DNA from: Gammaproteobacteria bacterium
Lineage (GTDB): Bacteria; Pseudomonadota; Gammaproteobacteria; JAPPPA01
Reading direction: 5' to 3'
Assembly (NCBI GenBank): GCA_030425645.1
Contig: JAUHZK010000006.1
Span: 124,001-188,000, forward strand
DNA: 64,000 bases
Shown here: positions 31,768-40,521 of the stretch, one piece after another
Numbering within the stretch: position 1 is the stretch's first letter
Layout of the letters: each line of letters opens with the position of its first letter
Translations under genes and position numbers: made by a program
Notes under the pieces: generated by a model
Told to the model about the DNA's origin: nothing
Seen by the model: only the letters and a program-made list of their open reading frames with translations
Database searches by the model: none

Positions 31768-34155
31768 CTAAGGGCAATCAGCGACTGGTCCGTCAATTAC
31801 AAACTCGTTTGATATGCCTTCATACGGGGTCAGTATGCTGGCTTGGTTAGCGACCCCTTCAAAGCGAATGCGGAATGTGCCGGGCTGGGTATTGCGTGGA
31901 ATACGCCAGAGAATTTCAGCTATATGGTTTGTCGATGGCCCTAACTGCGGTTGCGGATTATTGGGCCGCCAGTTGTAGGTGGTTTCTGGGTCGGCATCGC
32001 GGTAGACCACTTGCCACTCGCCGCTTTCATTCTGGCGCTCGACGAATAAGAAGCTGCTGTCGGTTTTCAAATCACTATTGGGGCTAGAAGACTGGAAGTC
32101 GACTCGAACAGTTTCGCCCGGCGCGTAGCTAGCGCTAGGTTGTAGCGTTACGTTGCCAAAGGCGCCGCTGTCGGTACCTTGAGTGGGTAGCAGTTGGAAT
32201 AGTTGTGGCGACGTCACAGGTGGCGTGGGGCCGGGGTCGCTGGCGTTGCCATTAATCATATCTAATGCTAAGCGGCGGGTTTCTTGTTGCACAGCCGCTA
32301 AGGACCATGGGCCGAATTGATTCGAGGCGGCCTCGTACATCTGTAGCGCGTATTCTTCGCGGGTGGTGAGATAGCTGACGTAGTCGTTGGCGAGGCCATT
32401 AATCACCACGTAGTCGACGCCATCATTCTTTAGAACGTCTAATAGCGTGGCGCGAATGCGGCGGCCGGCCATGGTGGTGATTTCCCAAGGTAGACCGACA
32501 ATGGCGAGGTTGCCAATCCGGAATAACTGGAACGGCACAACCGTGGCCGAGGCGTTAACGGGCGGCCCAAAGATAAACAGGATGGGTTTCTCGGCTTGGC
32601 ACTCAAGGTTTAAGCCGGGCAGGGTGCCGAGGTTGCAACCAACGGCGGCCGAAAATAGGTTGGTTGGCACATTGCCATTGGTTAGGGCGCGGAATTCGTC
32701 AGCCGCCAGTTGCGCTGCATCTGGGTCGGCGCAGCTAATGCCTGATTCGGTAAATTGACCTTGCTCACCCGGTTGCGCTCCGTGGCCAGCGGCGGGGAAG
32801 GAAACGCCCATGGCGGCGTTGCAGGTGCGCTTGGGGTTGGCGTCCAGTTCTGGTGGATGAATAAGCGAACTCAGCACCACCGGGTCGGTAACTTCGACTT
32901 GGTCCATTTGTACATAGCCAAAGCGATAGTCGACGGGGCCGGTCACAGTTTCATTCGCCTGCGCGTGTAGGGTTAAGGCTTTTAGTAGTTGCTTCTGGCC
33001 ATTGGCAACGGTAACAGCATTAGGCTCGTTAGGCGGCAAAAAGGCGTCTTGCTCGGCGCGTTTTTCGTCATTGTCGAACCACATTTGGGTGAAGGCATCG
33101 CCTTCATCAGCTTGCATAAAGCTGGCCACAAAGCCGGGATGGTTTTCGGCTTCAAAACGCTCAAATTGATAGGCCGCATAGCCTTTGTTGTCGCCACTAA
33201 TCGGTACAGCGCCAAGGCCGTAGTCGGAAATCGCATCCGATGTGGGGTGTACTCCAAACCAGTTCATGCTGCCAACTTGGTTGCCGTCGGCTTGTAAGAA
33301 CTTCAGTAGGGTCATTAAGCGAGGAGTGTCGACGTCGTTGCCGTCTTCATCTTGGTATTGCTGACGTTCTGATTCTGGGTTTTGTTGGTAGGCGGGGATG
33401 GCGCGGTTTTTATTGGCGCCGGTCAACTCACCTTGGTTAATTAAGATGCTGCCGTTTTGTGGATTGGCGACGAGATTTTCGTGCGCTTGTTTGATGGAGT
33501 TAAAGAGGCCGTCAACGGTGATATCAAACGTTTGCGTGTCATGCCCAAAGCGTAGTGCGTTAAAGGCGGTGAAATGGGCTTGGCCGCCGGGTGTTGAATG
33601 CGTGTGGGTGGCATTCATCATGATGTTTTCTTCGTTGTACAGACTGGCCAAGGCTGGGTCTGCCGCCACTCGATCTAAAACCGCTTTGCGTACCGACTCG
33701 AACAACATGCCGGTATCGGTAATCGCCAACACAACGCGTTTGTTATTACAGGGCGAGTGCACTACAAAACTACGCGCGTATTGGCGCATATAAATACCGG
33801 CGGAGTAGTTCTCGGGGCTTTCGTTGCCCATATGAATTTTGCCGCCAGCTGGGCCGGTGATATCGGTTTTGGCAGCTGCGAAGATGAAATTGCTATTACC
33901 ATCGCAGGCCGGCACTGACTGTACGCCAGCAGTAGCTGCCGCGGCAGGGATGGTGCTTGCTGAGGAGGCTTGTAAACCTTCGCCGTATTCCAACCAAGGG
34001 CTTTCGGCCACACATTTGCCTTCTGCAGATAATGGGCTGTTGGCTTGGCTGTTTCCGCCAGTGTTGTTCGCGCTGGGACTGTTATTGCCACAGGCGGTTA
34101 CAAGCAATAGGGCGGCACCAATGCCAGCGATTGGTGTTAGTCGATTCAGGATCAT
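31768..34155 (-). CDS. Neutral ceramidase-type lipoprotein
   Basis: A 795-residue exported lipoprotein (lipobox VTAC, Cys22) of the neutral/alkaline ceramidase family, which cleaves ceramide to sphingosine and fatty acid. Zinc-site residues are visible in ATHTHSTPGG (H184, H186), and the family segments WFGVHPTS, ISGDNKGYAAY and FMQADEGDA are present. The C-terminal 150 residues form the immunoglobulin-like domain. Start at 34155 has GGAG nine bases upstream; the longer frame to 34320 lacks homology. It is divergent from a DUF4212-symporter pair. Bacterial members may act on other N-acyl lipids. Confidence 0.9.
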   Translation of the reverse strand: MILNRLTPIAGIGAALLLVTACGNNSPSANNTGGNSQANSPLSAEGKCVAESPWLEYGEGLQASSASTIPAAAATAGVQSVPACDGNSNFIFAAAKTDITGPAGGKIHMGNESPENYSAGIYMRQYARSFVVHSPCNNKRVVLAITDTGMLFESVRKAVLDRVAADPALASLYNEENIMMNATHTHSTPGGQAHFTAFNALRFGHDTQTFDITVDGLFNSIKQAHENLVANPQNGSILINQGELTGANKNRAIPAYQQNPESERQQYQDEDGNDVDTPRLMTLLKFLQADGNQVGSMNWFGVHPTSDAISDYGLGAVPISGDNKGYAAYQFERFEAENHPGFVASFMQADEGDAFTQMWFDNDEKRAEQDAFLPPNEPNAVTVANGQKQLLKALTLHAQANETVTGPVDYRFGYVQMDQVEVTDPVVLSSLIHPPELDANPKRTCNAAMGVSFPAAGHGAQPGEQGQFTESGISCADPDAAQLAADEFRALTNGNVPTNLFSAAVGCNLGTLPGLNLECQAEKPILFIFGPPVNASATVVPFQLFRIGNLAIVGLPWEITTMAGRRIRATLLDVLKNDGVDYVVINGLANDYVSYLTTREEYALQMYEAASNQFGPWSLAAVQQETRRLALDMINGNASDPGPTPPVTSPQLFQLLPTQGTDSGAFGNVTLQPSASYAPGETVRVDFQSSSPNSDLKTDSSFLFVERQNESGEWQVVYRDADPETTYNWRPNNPQPQLGPSTNHIAEILWRIPRNTQPGTFRIRFEGVANQASILTPYEGISNEFVIDGPVADCP

Positions 34156-34278
34156 ATTGTCTCGCTCCGTATCCAGCAGATCGGCTAGATATGCGGCTGA
34201 TAGGTTTATGTTATGCCGTTGTTTGGGCGATCTTAGCAAATCGCACCGGCTACTGCTTTTGCTGCAGAGCAGGCTAGG

Positions 34279-34284
34279 TATACT
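34279..34284 (+). promoter_or_regulatory. Possible -10 box for the DUF4212-symporter operon
   Basis: TATACT lies 39 bases before the DUF4212 ATG. A poor CTTTTG -35 sits 17 bases upstream. Confidence 0.35.
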
Positions 34285-34323
34285 GCTGCAAACTTCGGCG
34301 CTGATCGAAGCAGGAGACAATAA

Positions 34324-34581
34324 ATGACAGAAGAAAAACGTCGCGCTTACTGGCGTGAAAATTTGCGCCTAATGGGCGTGCTGATGCTGGTTTGGTTTGC
34401 GGTTTCGTATGGCGCCGGGATTTTGTTTGTAGAGGCGCTAAATAGCTTTTCTTTAGGTGGTTATCCACTGGGTTTTTGGTTCGCTCAGCAAGGCTCTATC
34501 TATAGCTTTGTAGTGCTGATTTTTGTCTACGTCTGGCGCATGAATGCGCTGGATCGCAAATACGACGTGCACGAGGAGTAG
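34324..34581 (+). CDS. DUF4212 small membrane subunit of a sodium/solute symporter
   Basis: An 85-residue protein with two membrane helices (about residues 17-37 and 55-74), the layout of DUF4212. These proteins almost always precede an SSS-family symporter, as here, and are assumed to be its small subunit. AGGAG lies before the ATG. The symporter starts eight bases after this stop. Confidence 0.92.
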   Translation: MTEEKRRAYWRENLRLMGVLMLVWFAVSYGAGILFVEALNSFSLGGYPLGFWFAQQGSIYSFVVLIFVYVWRMNALDRKYDVHEE

Positions 34582-34589
34582 GCAAGCGC

Positions 34590-36335
34590 ATGGACACTCA
34601 AACCCTAACTTTTATTGCCGTTGGCCTTAGCTTCGCACTGTATTTTGGGATTGCGCTGTGGTCGCGCGCTGGTAGCACCAAAGAGTTTTACGTGGCTGGC
34701 GGCGATGTTTCGCCGGTGGTGAATGGCATGGCTACGGCGGCTGATTGGATGTCGGCAGCGTCGTTTATTTCCATGGCCGGTTTAATTGCCTTTAAGGGTT
34801 ATGACGCTTCGGTTTACTTAATGGGCTGGACCGGTGGTTACGTGATGTTGGCACTCATGCTGGCGCCGTATTTGCGTAAGTTTGGCAAATTCACCGTGCC
34901 GGAATTTATTGGTGAACGTTATTACTCTAAAGCGGCCAGAACCGTGGCCGTGATCTGTCTGATTGTGGCCTCGATTACCTACGTAATTGGGCAAATGAAA
35001 GGCGTTGGTGTGGCCTTCTCGCGCTTTTTGGAAGTCGACTTTACCGCTGGCGTGATGATTGGCATGACCGTGGTGTTTTTCTATGCCGTATTGGGCGGCA
35101 TGAAGGGCATTACCTATACCCAGGTGGCGCAATACTGCGTGCTAATTTTTGCTTACACGGTGCCGGCCATTTTTATCTCGCTGCAGTTAACCGATAACCC
35201 TTTGCCGCAATTGGGCTTGGGTAGCCAGATGGCGGATGGCAGCGGCAGCTTGCTGCAGAAGCTGGATAAAGTACTGGTCGACCTAGGCTTCAGCCAATAC
35301 ACCGCGCAAAAGGGCAGTACTCTAAATTTATTCTTGCTAACGCTGTCGCTAATGATCGGTACCGCGGGCTTGCCGCATGTGATCATGCGCTTCTTTACCG
35401 TGCCTAGCGTTAAGGATGCGCGTAGCTCGGCCGGTTGGACTTTGGTGTTTATCGCTATTTTGTATACCACCGCCCCCGCAGTCGGTGCGATGGCGATGTT
35501 TAACTTAGTGAAAACGGTGCAAACCGACACGGTTGGTGTGCTGCAAGCCAATTTGGAATACGAGCAGCGCCCAGAGTGGTTTAAGAATTGGGAAACCACC
35601 GGCTTGCTGACTTTTGAGGATAAAAACGGCGATGGCCGTATTCAGTATTACAACGATAAAAATCCTAGCTTTGAAGCGCCGCCATCATGGGCGGGCAATG
35701 AGTTAAAGGTTGACCGCGACATTATGGTGTTGGCGAACCCGGAGATCGCTAAGTTACCGGGTTGGGTGATCGCTTTGGTCGCCGCCGGTGGTTTGGCCGC
35801 GGCGCTGTCCACGGCCGCAGGTTTGCTAATGGCAATCTCGTCGGCGATTTCGCATGACTTGGTGAAAGGTTTAATCAAACCCAATATTTCAGAAAAAGGT
35901 GAGCTATTGGCTGGGCGCGTGGCAATGGGTGCCGCCATTGTCGCTGCCGGTGTGATGGGGATAAATCCGCCCGGTTTTGCGGCGCAGGTAGTGGCGCTGG
36001 CCTTTGGTTTGGCGGCCAGCTCCTTATTCCCCGCCATATTGATGGGTATTTTTAGTAAACGCGTTAACCGCCAAGGTGCGATTGCCGGCATGTTGACTGG
36101 CCTGACTGCGACGCTAATTTATATCTTCTGGTTTAAGGGCTGGTTCTTTATGGCCGATACCGCAATGGCACCTAACAACTCAGCTAATTGGTTCTTGGGT
36201 ATTTCGCCAGAGGCATTTGGCGCCGTTGGTGCGGCGCTGAACTTTGTAGTGGCGTTAACGGTTAGTCGTCTAACGGCAGCGCCGCCACCAGAGGTTCAAG
36301 CCTTGGTTGAGGCGGTACGGGTTCCGAGAGCTTAG
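34590..36335 (+). CDS. Sodium/solute symporter, VC_2705/ActP-like subfamily
   Basis: A 581-residue SSS-family transporter with about 13 membrane helices. The core AADWMSAASFISMAGLIAF and PGWVIALVAAGGLAAALSTA segments are typical of acetate/ActP relatives. A hydrophilic insert near residues 310-365 carries D-K-N-G-D-G-R-I, which resembles a calcium-binding loop. Likely cargo is acetate, propionate or another short-chain acid, by analogy. It forms an operon with the DUF4212 subunit and would fit C2 use through malate synthase. Confidence 0.92.
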   Translation: MDTQTLTFIAVGLSFALYFGIALWSRAGSTKEFYVAGGDVSPVVNGMATAADWMSAASFISMAGLIAFKGYDASVYLMGWTGGYVMLALMLAPYLRKFGKFTVPEFIGERYYSKAARTVAVICLIVASITYVIGQMKGVGVAFSRFLEVDFTAGVMIGMTVVFFYAVLGGMKGITYTQVAQYCVLIFAYTVPAIFISLQLTDNPLPQLGLGSQMADGSGSLLQKLDKVLVDLGFSQYTAQKGSTLNLFLLTLSLMIGTAGLPHVIMRFFTVPSVKDARSSAGWTLVFIAILYTTAPAVGAMAMFNLVKTVQTDTVGVLQANLEYEQRPEWFKNWETTGLLTFEDKNGDGRIQYYNDKNPSFEAPPSWAGNELKVDRDIMVLANPEIAKLPGWVIALVAAGGLAAALSTAAGLLMAISSAISHDLVKGLIKPNISEKGELLAGRVAMGAAIVAAGVMGINPPGFAAQVVALAFGLAASSLFPAILMGIFSKRVNRQGAIAGMLTGLTATLIYIFWFKGWFFMADTAMAPNNSANWFLGISPEAFGAVGAALNFVVALTVSRLTAAPPPEVQALVEAVRVPRA

Positions 36336-36343
36336 TGATAGCT

Positions 36344-36369
36344 GGCTTGGCTAACGATTTAGCCAAGCC
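36344..36369. terminator. Hairpin between convergent symporter and tautomerase genes
   Basis: GGCTTGGCTAA and TTAGCCAAGCC form a perfect 11-base stem with a CGAT loop. It overlaps the tautomerase stop codon. It lacks a T-tract. Confidence 0.55.
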
Positions 36370-36728
36370 GCTTCTTCGCCCGGTTCGGGCAAAATTTCGC
36401 CGCCTTCCATACCCCAGCTGGCGGGGAAACCGATCAGCTCGACTGCAACATCATCACTAGCTAATCCCGCGGCTTCGGCAATGCTGTTGATTAGGTTATT
36501 ACGCAGGCTGTCGGTGAGTTCTTGGTTGCGGTTGCCACCGCTACGAACGTTGCCAGTCACCGAAAGTTTGGCTTGGCCTTTAAGTGGGTGGTTGTCCATA
36601 AAGATGACATTCACAAACTCGGGAGGCGCGCCGGTGGTGTCGCAGTGGATGTCAGTAATGCGGTCGGCAATGGCTTTATTGGTTTGGGCATTGCTGCTGC
36701 CGCGTGAGGCGAGGGTGTAAACGGGCAC
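36351..36728 (-). CDS. Tautomerase-superfamily protein, cis-CaaD-like
   Basis: A 125-residue protein with Pro2, which becomes the catalytic N-terminal Pro after Met removal. The C-terminal ELIGFPASW...GGEILPEPGEEAAW segment and His in ITDIHCDTTG resemble the cis-3-chloroacrylate dehalogenase group of the 4-oxalocrotonate tautomerase superfamily. Whether it dehalogenates, hydrates or isomerises is unknown. It lies downstream of a second tautomerase-like gene and a LysR regulator on the same strand. Confidence 0.8.
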   Translation of the reverse strand: MPVYTLASRGSSNAQTNKAIADRITDIHCDTTGAPPEFVNVIFMDNHPLKGQAKLSVTGNVRSGGNRNQELTDSLRNNLINSIAEAAGLASDDVAVELIGFPASWGMEGGEILPEPGEEAAWLNR

Positions 36729-36768
36729 GGTGGTCGCTCCGGTGATTGGTTGGGTTGAGAACCTAGTC

Positions 36769-37221
36769 TTATAGGCTGGGCGAAAAACGCAGCGGTTTGC
36801 CGCGGAGTTTGGCGCCCATTAAGTTGCTGGCCACATGCATACCAAAACGCAGGCGGCCCCAAGCGGAGAGGCGCCTTAAGGTGCTATCGGCAATGACCTT
36901 GAATTCGGTGGCATCGACTAAGGCTAGCATCAGGCTTTCTAGGTCTTGGCCGGTCACAGCTGACCATGCTTCTGCCAGTGCGGTTAGATAATCCACACGT
37001 TTTTTTTGTGGAAAACCGTTGTCGCATTCGGCGCTAACAATCGAGGTTTGTGAGGCCGCGTAATTAGTAAAAAAACGCCCGGCGGCGACTTCGCTCCAGA
37101 TGACGGTTAACTTTTCTTGGCTAACGTGCTCGGCGTAGAGTCGTTTGAGTAGCTTTTCCAGCTCGCTGATTTGGGCGTCGCTGAATTGGTTCTCTTGAAT
37201 CATAACGAGGACTTTTTTCAT
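36769..37221 (-). CDS. Uncharacterised protein, possible tautomerase-like fold without Pro1
   Basis: A 150-residue protein with an alternating beta-alpha pattern: KVLVMIQ strand, a long helix (SDAQISELEKLLKRLYAEH), strand LTVIWSEV, then a second helix and strand (AWSAVTGQDLESLMLALVDA). This resembles a tautomerase-type repeat, but the N terminus is Met-Lys-Lys, not Pro. AGGAG lies seven bases before the ATG. Its start overlaps the LysR stop by four bases (37218-37221), so the two are coupled. Function unknown. Confidence 0.6.
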   Translation of the reverse strand: MKKVLVMIQENQFSDAQISELEKLLKRLYAEHVSQEKLTVIWSEVAAGRFFTNYAASQTSIVSAECDNGFPQKKRVDYLTALAEAWSAVTGQDLESLMLALVDATEFKVIADSTLRRLSAWGRLRFGMHVASNLMGAKLRGKPLRFSPSL

Positions 37222-38114
37222 CTGTTTGCTCCTGCAAGGTCGGCAAAAGTGTTTTGTAACCATTCCGCGGCGGCCGCGGTTTCACTATCGGGGGAGGGTT
37301 TGTGTGCGAACACGAGGTAACAGGCTTGTTCCAACAACATGGGCGGCGCGCCAAAAGTTTGTAGTTTGCCGCTGTCTAGGCGAGGTTGAGTCAATGGCAA
37401 TAAACCTAAGGCGATCCCCATAGCGTTCTCGGCGGCGCTGAGCGCGGTGTGATAGTTCTCAAAATAGAGCTGTTTGTTTTTAGCCAAGCTAATGCCTATT
37501 TTTTGCTCAGCGATTTCCCAGTCATTTACGTCGGTGCGTGCATGTATCAGGGTGGTTTGCTGTAATGCTGGCAGCGAGTTAATGGGGTGTTGGGCTAGAA
37601 AAGAAGGTGCGGCGAGGCCGCAGACGCTAAGCGACGACAAAAATTCACAATGCAATCCGGGCCACTTCCCATCACCTAGGCGAATGCCAATATCTACGGC
37701 CTCGCTCTCAAAGTCAGCGAGTTTGTCGGTGGTTTCTATTCGTAGGTCTATTTCGGGATGTTGGGCGTGAAAGTTTGGTAAGGCAGGCAATAAAATATCA
37801 AAGGCAATTTGAGCAGTGGTAGACAAACGCACGGTGGGGCTGGCTTGGCTGGCCACCCAACGTTGGTGACCGTTTTTAAAACGGTTAAGCGTTTTGTTAG
37901 CGACTTCGTAGTAACTGGCGCCTGCCTCGGTAAGCCTGACTTGGCGAGCGCTGCGTTTAAACAGCTCGGTGCCAAGAAGGCCTTCTAGCGTTTTGATTTG
38001 CTGGCTAATAGCCGAGGGTGTTACGCATAATTCGTCTGCTGCTGCTTTAAAGCTAAGCAGTCGTGCGGCGGCTTCAAAAGCGGGTAGTAGTTGTAGAGGT
38101 GGTGCCGTGTTCAT
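37218..38114 (-). CDS. LysR-family transcriptional regulator (GcvA-like)
   Basis: A 298-residue LTTR. The N-terminal winged HTH covers about residues 1-65 (ARLLSFKAAADELCVTPSAIS) and the rest is the substrate-binding effector domain. The N terminus (PPLQLLPAFEAAARLLSF) is of the GcvA/AmpR type. It is divergent from an old-yellow-enzyme gene and coupled to the tautomerase-like genes. A T-N11-A dyad in the shared promoter region is its likely binding site. Confidence 0.93.
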   Translation of the reverse strand: MNTAPPLQLLPAFEAAARLLSFKAAADELCVTPSAISQQIKTLEGLLGTELFKRSARQVRLTEAGASYYEVANKTLNRFKNGHQRWVASQASPTVRLSTTAQIAFDILLPALPNFHAQHPEIDLRIETTDKLADFESEAVDIGIRLGDGKWPGLHCEFLSSLSVCGLAAPSFLAQHPINSLPALQQTTLIHARTDVNDWEIAEQKIGISLAKNKQLYFENYHTALSAAENAMGIALGLLPLTQPRLDSGKLQTFGAPPMLLEQACYLVFAHKPSPDSETAAAAEWLQNTFADLAGANR

Positions 38115-38170
38115 CGTTTCGTTTCGCTAACGTAATGGGCCGATTTTCGGCCATATGGAGATGGTATGAG

Positions 38171-38183
38171 TTAGAAATTCTAA
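38171..38183. promoter_or_regulatory. LysR-box candidate
   Basis: TTAGAA-A-TTCTAA is a perfect 13-base dyad with the T-N11-A form of LysR-type operators. It lies between the divergent LysR and old-yellow-enzyme genes. Confidence 0.55.
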
Positions 38184-38292
38184 TGTATGGCTAAGAATAT
38201 ATCGTTTGCTTTGGTTAGATGCTGGCTTTAGTGTGTCGCCACTAATTAACGAGCTGATGGCTACTGAGCCGCAATTTAGAGAAGGTAACGCA

Positions 38293-39522
38293 ATGACAAC
38301 GGTAACCGTGGCTGAAAGCTACACATTAAAAAACGGCAAGACCCTTAAAAACCGTTTTATGAAATCCGCCATGAGCGAGCAACTGGGCAATGACGTGCAT
38401 AACCCAGATCAACGCCTAGTCAATGTCTATGGCCAGTGGTCAAAAGGCGGCTGTGGTTTGATTGTGTCTGGCAATATTATGGTTGACCGCAATCACTTGG
38501 GTGAGCCTCGTAATGTGGTCTTAGACGAGCAGTCGGATTTAGATGCCTTCCGGGCTTGGACCGCCGCGGCAACGGCCAACGGCAATGAATTTTGGGCGCA
38601 GCTTAATCATCCCGGTAAGCAGATTCCGAGTTATTTGAACAAAGCACCGGTGGCGCCGTCGGCCATTTCTTTGGGGCGTGGTTTGGAAAAAGCCTTTAAT
38701 ACGCCGCGCGAGTTAACTGGCGATGAAGTACGACAAACCATTGGCCGTTATGCCACCGCCGCGAAGTTGGCTAAAGACGTGGGCTTTACCGGCGTGCAAA
38801 TTCACGGCGCGCATGGATATTTGGTTAGCCAGTTTCTGTCGCCACGCCACAACCAGCGTGATGACGAGTGGGGCGGCAGCTTGGAAAACCGTATGCGTTT
38901 TGCGCTTGAGGTGTACAAAGGTATGCGTGCAGCCGTGGGTGACGATTTTCCTGTGGCTATCAAACTGAATTCAGCAGACTTTATGAAAGGTGGCTTTACC
39001 GAAGAGGAGTCTATGCAGTTTGTGCAGGCGTTATCTGAGGCCGGTATTGACCATGTTGAGATTTCTGGCGGCACCTATGAAAGCCCAGAAATGGTTCAAG
39101 AGACACCTAAAGAAAGCACCCGCCAGCGAGAAGCTTTCTTTATGGATTACGCCGAGAAAGTACGCAAGGTTACGGATGTACCTTTGGCTGTTACCGGTGG
39201 ATTTCGTACCACACGAGGTATGAATGACGCCCTACAAAGCGGCGCCATGGACTTTGTTGGTATTGCGCGTCCGCTTTGTTTGGATGCGGCGTTACCGAAT
39301 AACGCGATTGCCGATGAAAACTACCGTATCGACTTGCCGCATTTGTCTACCGGCATTAAGTCAGTCGATCAGCTCGCCGCGCATAACATCACTTGGTACG
39401 AAGCCCAGCTTTGGCGCATGGCTAAGAACAAGGCTCCTAAGCCGAATATGAGTGCATGGCGCAGTTTTGCCATCACCATGTTAGCTAACGGTAGTACCGC
39501 TATTAAGCAGCGCCGCGCTTAG
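38293..39522 (+). CDS. NADH:flavin oxidoreductase, old yellow enzyme family
   Basis: A 409-residue FMN enzyme that would reduce activated C=C bonds of enones, dienoyl compounds or nitro esters. Only the TIM-barrel domain is present, without the FeS and second flavin domains of dienoyl-CoA reductase. Family marks are HPGKQ, VQIHGAHGYL with the substrate-binding His pair, FLSPRHNQRDDEWGGSLENR and TGGFRTT. The start at 38293 has AAGG seven bases upstream; the ATG at 38206 is less likely. It is probably controlled by the divergent LysR regulator. Confidence 0.93.
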   Translation: MTTVTVAESYTLKNGKTLKNRFMKSAMSEQLGNDVHNPDQRLVNVYGQWSKGGCGLIVSGNIMVDRNHLGEPRNVVLDEQSDLDAFRAWTAAATANGNEFWAQLNHPGKQIPSYLNKAPVAPSAISLGRGLEKAFNTPRELTGDEVRQTIGRYATAAKLAKDVGFTGVQIHGAHGYLVSQFLSPRHNQRDDEWGGSLENRMRFALEVYKGMRAAVGDDFPVAIKLNSADFMKGGFTEEESMQFVQALSEAGIDHVEISGGTYESPEMVQETPKESTRQREAFFMDYAEKVRKVTDVPLAVTGGFRTTRGMNDALQSGAMDFVGIARPLCLDAALPNNAIADENYRIDLPHLSTGIKSVDQLAAHNITWYEAQLWRMAKNKAPKPNMSAWRSFAITMLANGSTAIKQRRA

Positions 39523-39546
39523 CGGTCAGTCTTCGCGATTAACGCT

Positions 39547-39580
39547 GGCGGGCCTAATAACTTAGGCCCGCCGGTTTGTT
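39547..39580 (+). terminator. Hairpin after the old-yellow-enzyme gene
   Basis: GGCGGGCCTAA and TTAGGCCCGCC form a perfect 11-base stem, followed by GGTTTGTTT. It lies between convergent genes. Confidence 0.7.
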
Positions 39581-39585
39581 TGGCT

Positions 39586-40521
39586 TTACTGTAAAGGCAG
39601 CACCTGGTTGATGCAGTGTGACGGCTCTGGCGGGATGTATTCCGGCGCGTCCTCAGGTTTGTCGAGGATGTCGCAGCTAGCCAATATGCGGCGTGTGGCA
39701 ACAAAGATGCCGTTGAGTACATGGCGTTGAAAATCCACGTCTTGATACAGCGCGGCCTCATGTCCCAATGCGGTGTACCAAGCGCGGCCGGCAAATTTGT
39801 CGTGACACCAAGTCATTGGATGGTCGCCCTGGGTGCCGCTAAAACCTTGCTCTGGGAACGATGGGTTGCGTGGATCACAGCTGGTGTTGGGGACTTGTAG
39901 GTAGCTGGATTCATCGATGCGCGTGAGTACGCGTACTTCTTCCCTAGGGTTGGTTTTAAAGCTGTAGAACTCTTCCATTGGAAAGATATTCCACTCTGGC
40001 GCTACGTGGCTAACGCTGGGGTGTTCGCTGTCTTCAACAATAATGGTGCCGGGTTGGTTTAACACCGGGTGGGCGAGGAAATAGGCGCCGACCAATTCAC
40101 CATAAAAAGGCCAGTCATGCTCGGTGTCGGCCGCTGAGTGAACGCCAACAAAAGCACCGCCGCTGCGAATAAAACTTTCGAAGGCGACTTGTTGGTCTTC
40201 GTCGAGCACATTCAAGGTGGTGTTGAGGAAGAAAACAGCCTCATATTGAGCAAGGCCATCGGTAGTGAAGTCAGCCGGGTTTTCGCTTAGGACCACTTCA
40301 AAGTCATTGGCGCTGGCGAGGTCTTGTAGCATTTGCTTACCGGCTTCGATCGACACGTGCCGAAAACCGGCGGTGTGCGAAAAAACCAACATTTTGAAAG
40401 AGCCTTCACGAATCACAGGTTCTTCAATGGTAGGGATTTCAGTCGTTTGGCTATTGGGGCTGTCGCCGGGGCAGCCGAGTAATACAGCTGACAGACAAAA
40501 TATGAGCACGATGCGAATCAT
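39586..40521 (-). CDS. ThuA-domain lipoprotein
   Basis: A 311-residue lipoprotein (lipobox LLGC, Cys17) with a ThuA-like amidotransferase-type fold: LVFSHTAGFRHVSIEAG, then SFIRSGGAFVGVHSAADTE and ALGHEAALYQD. ThuA-like proteins accompany sugar oxidation, including trehalose and 3-keto-glycoside use. The ATG overlaps the GMC gene stop (TAATG at 40519-40523), so the two are coupled. The three-gene set is ThuA, GMC dehydrogenase and dehydrogenase subunit 3, in reverse order of transcription. Substrate not known. Confidence 0.88.
   Translation of the reverse strand: MIRIVLIFCLSAVLLGCPGDSPNSQTTEIPTIEEPVIREGSFKMLVFSHTAGFRHVSIEAGKQMLQDLASANDFEVVLSENPADFTTDGLAQYEAVFFLNTTLNVLDEDQQVAFESFIRSGGAFVGVHSAADTEHDWPFYGELVGAYFLAHPVLNQPGTIIVEDSEHPSVSHVAPEWNIFPMEEFYSFKTNPREEVRVLTRIDESSYLQVPNTSCDPRNPSFPEQGFSGTQGDHPMTWCHDKFAGRAWYTALGHEAALYQDVDFQRHVLNGIFVATRRILASCDILDKPEDAPEYIPPEPSHCINQVLPLQ

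Noticed and set aside
34156-34320. N-terminal extension of the ceramidase gene
   Set aside because: The lipoprotein signal starts at 34155 with GGAG upstream; the extension is Ser/Arg-rich shadow sequence.
38206-38292. N-terminal extension of the old yellow enzyme
   Set aside because: No homology and overlaps the LysR-regulated promoter region; the 38293 ATG has AAGG.
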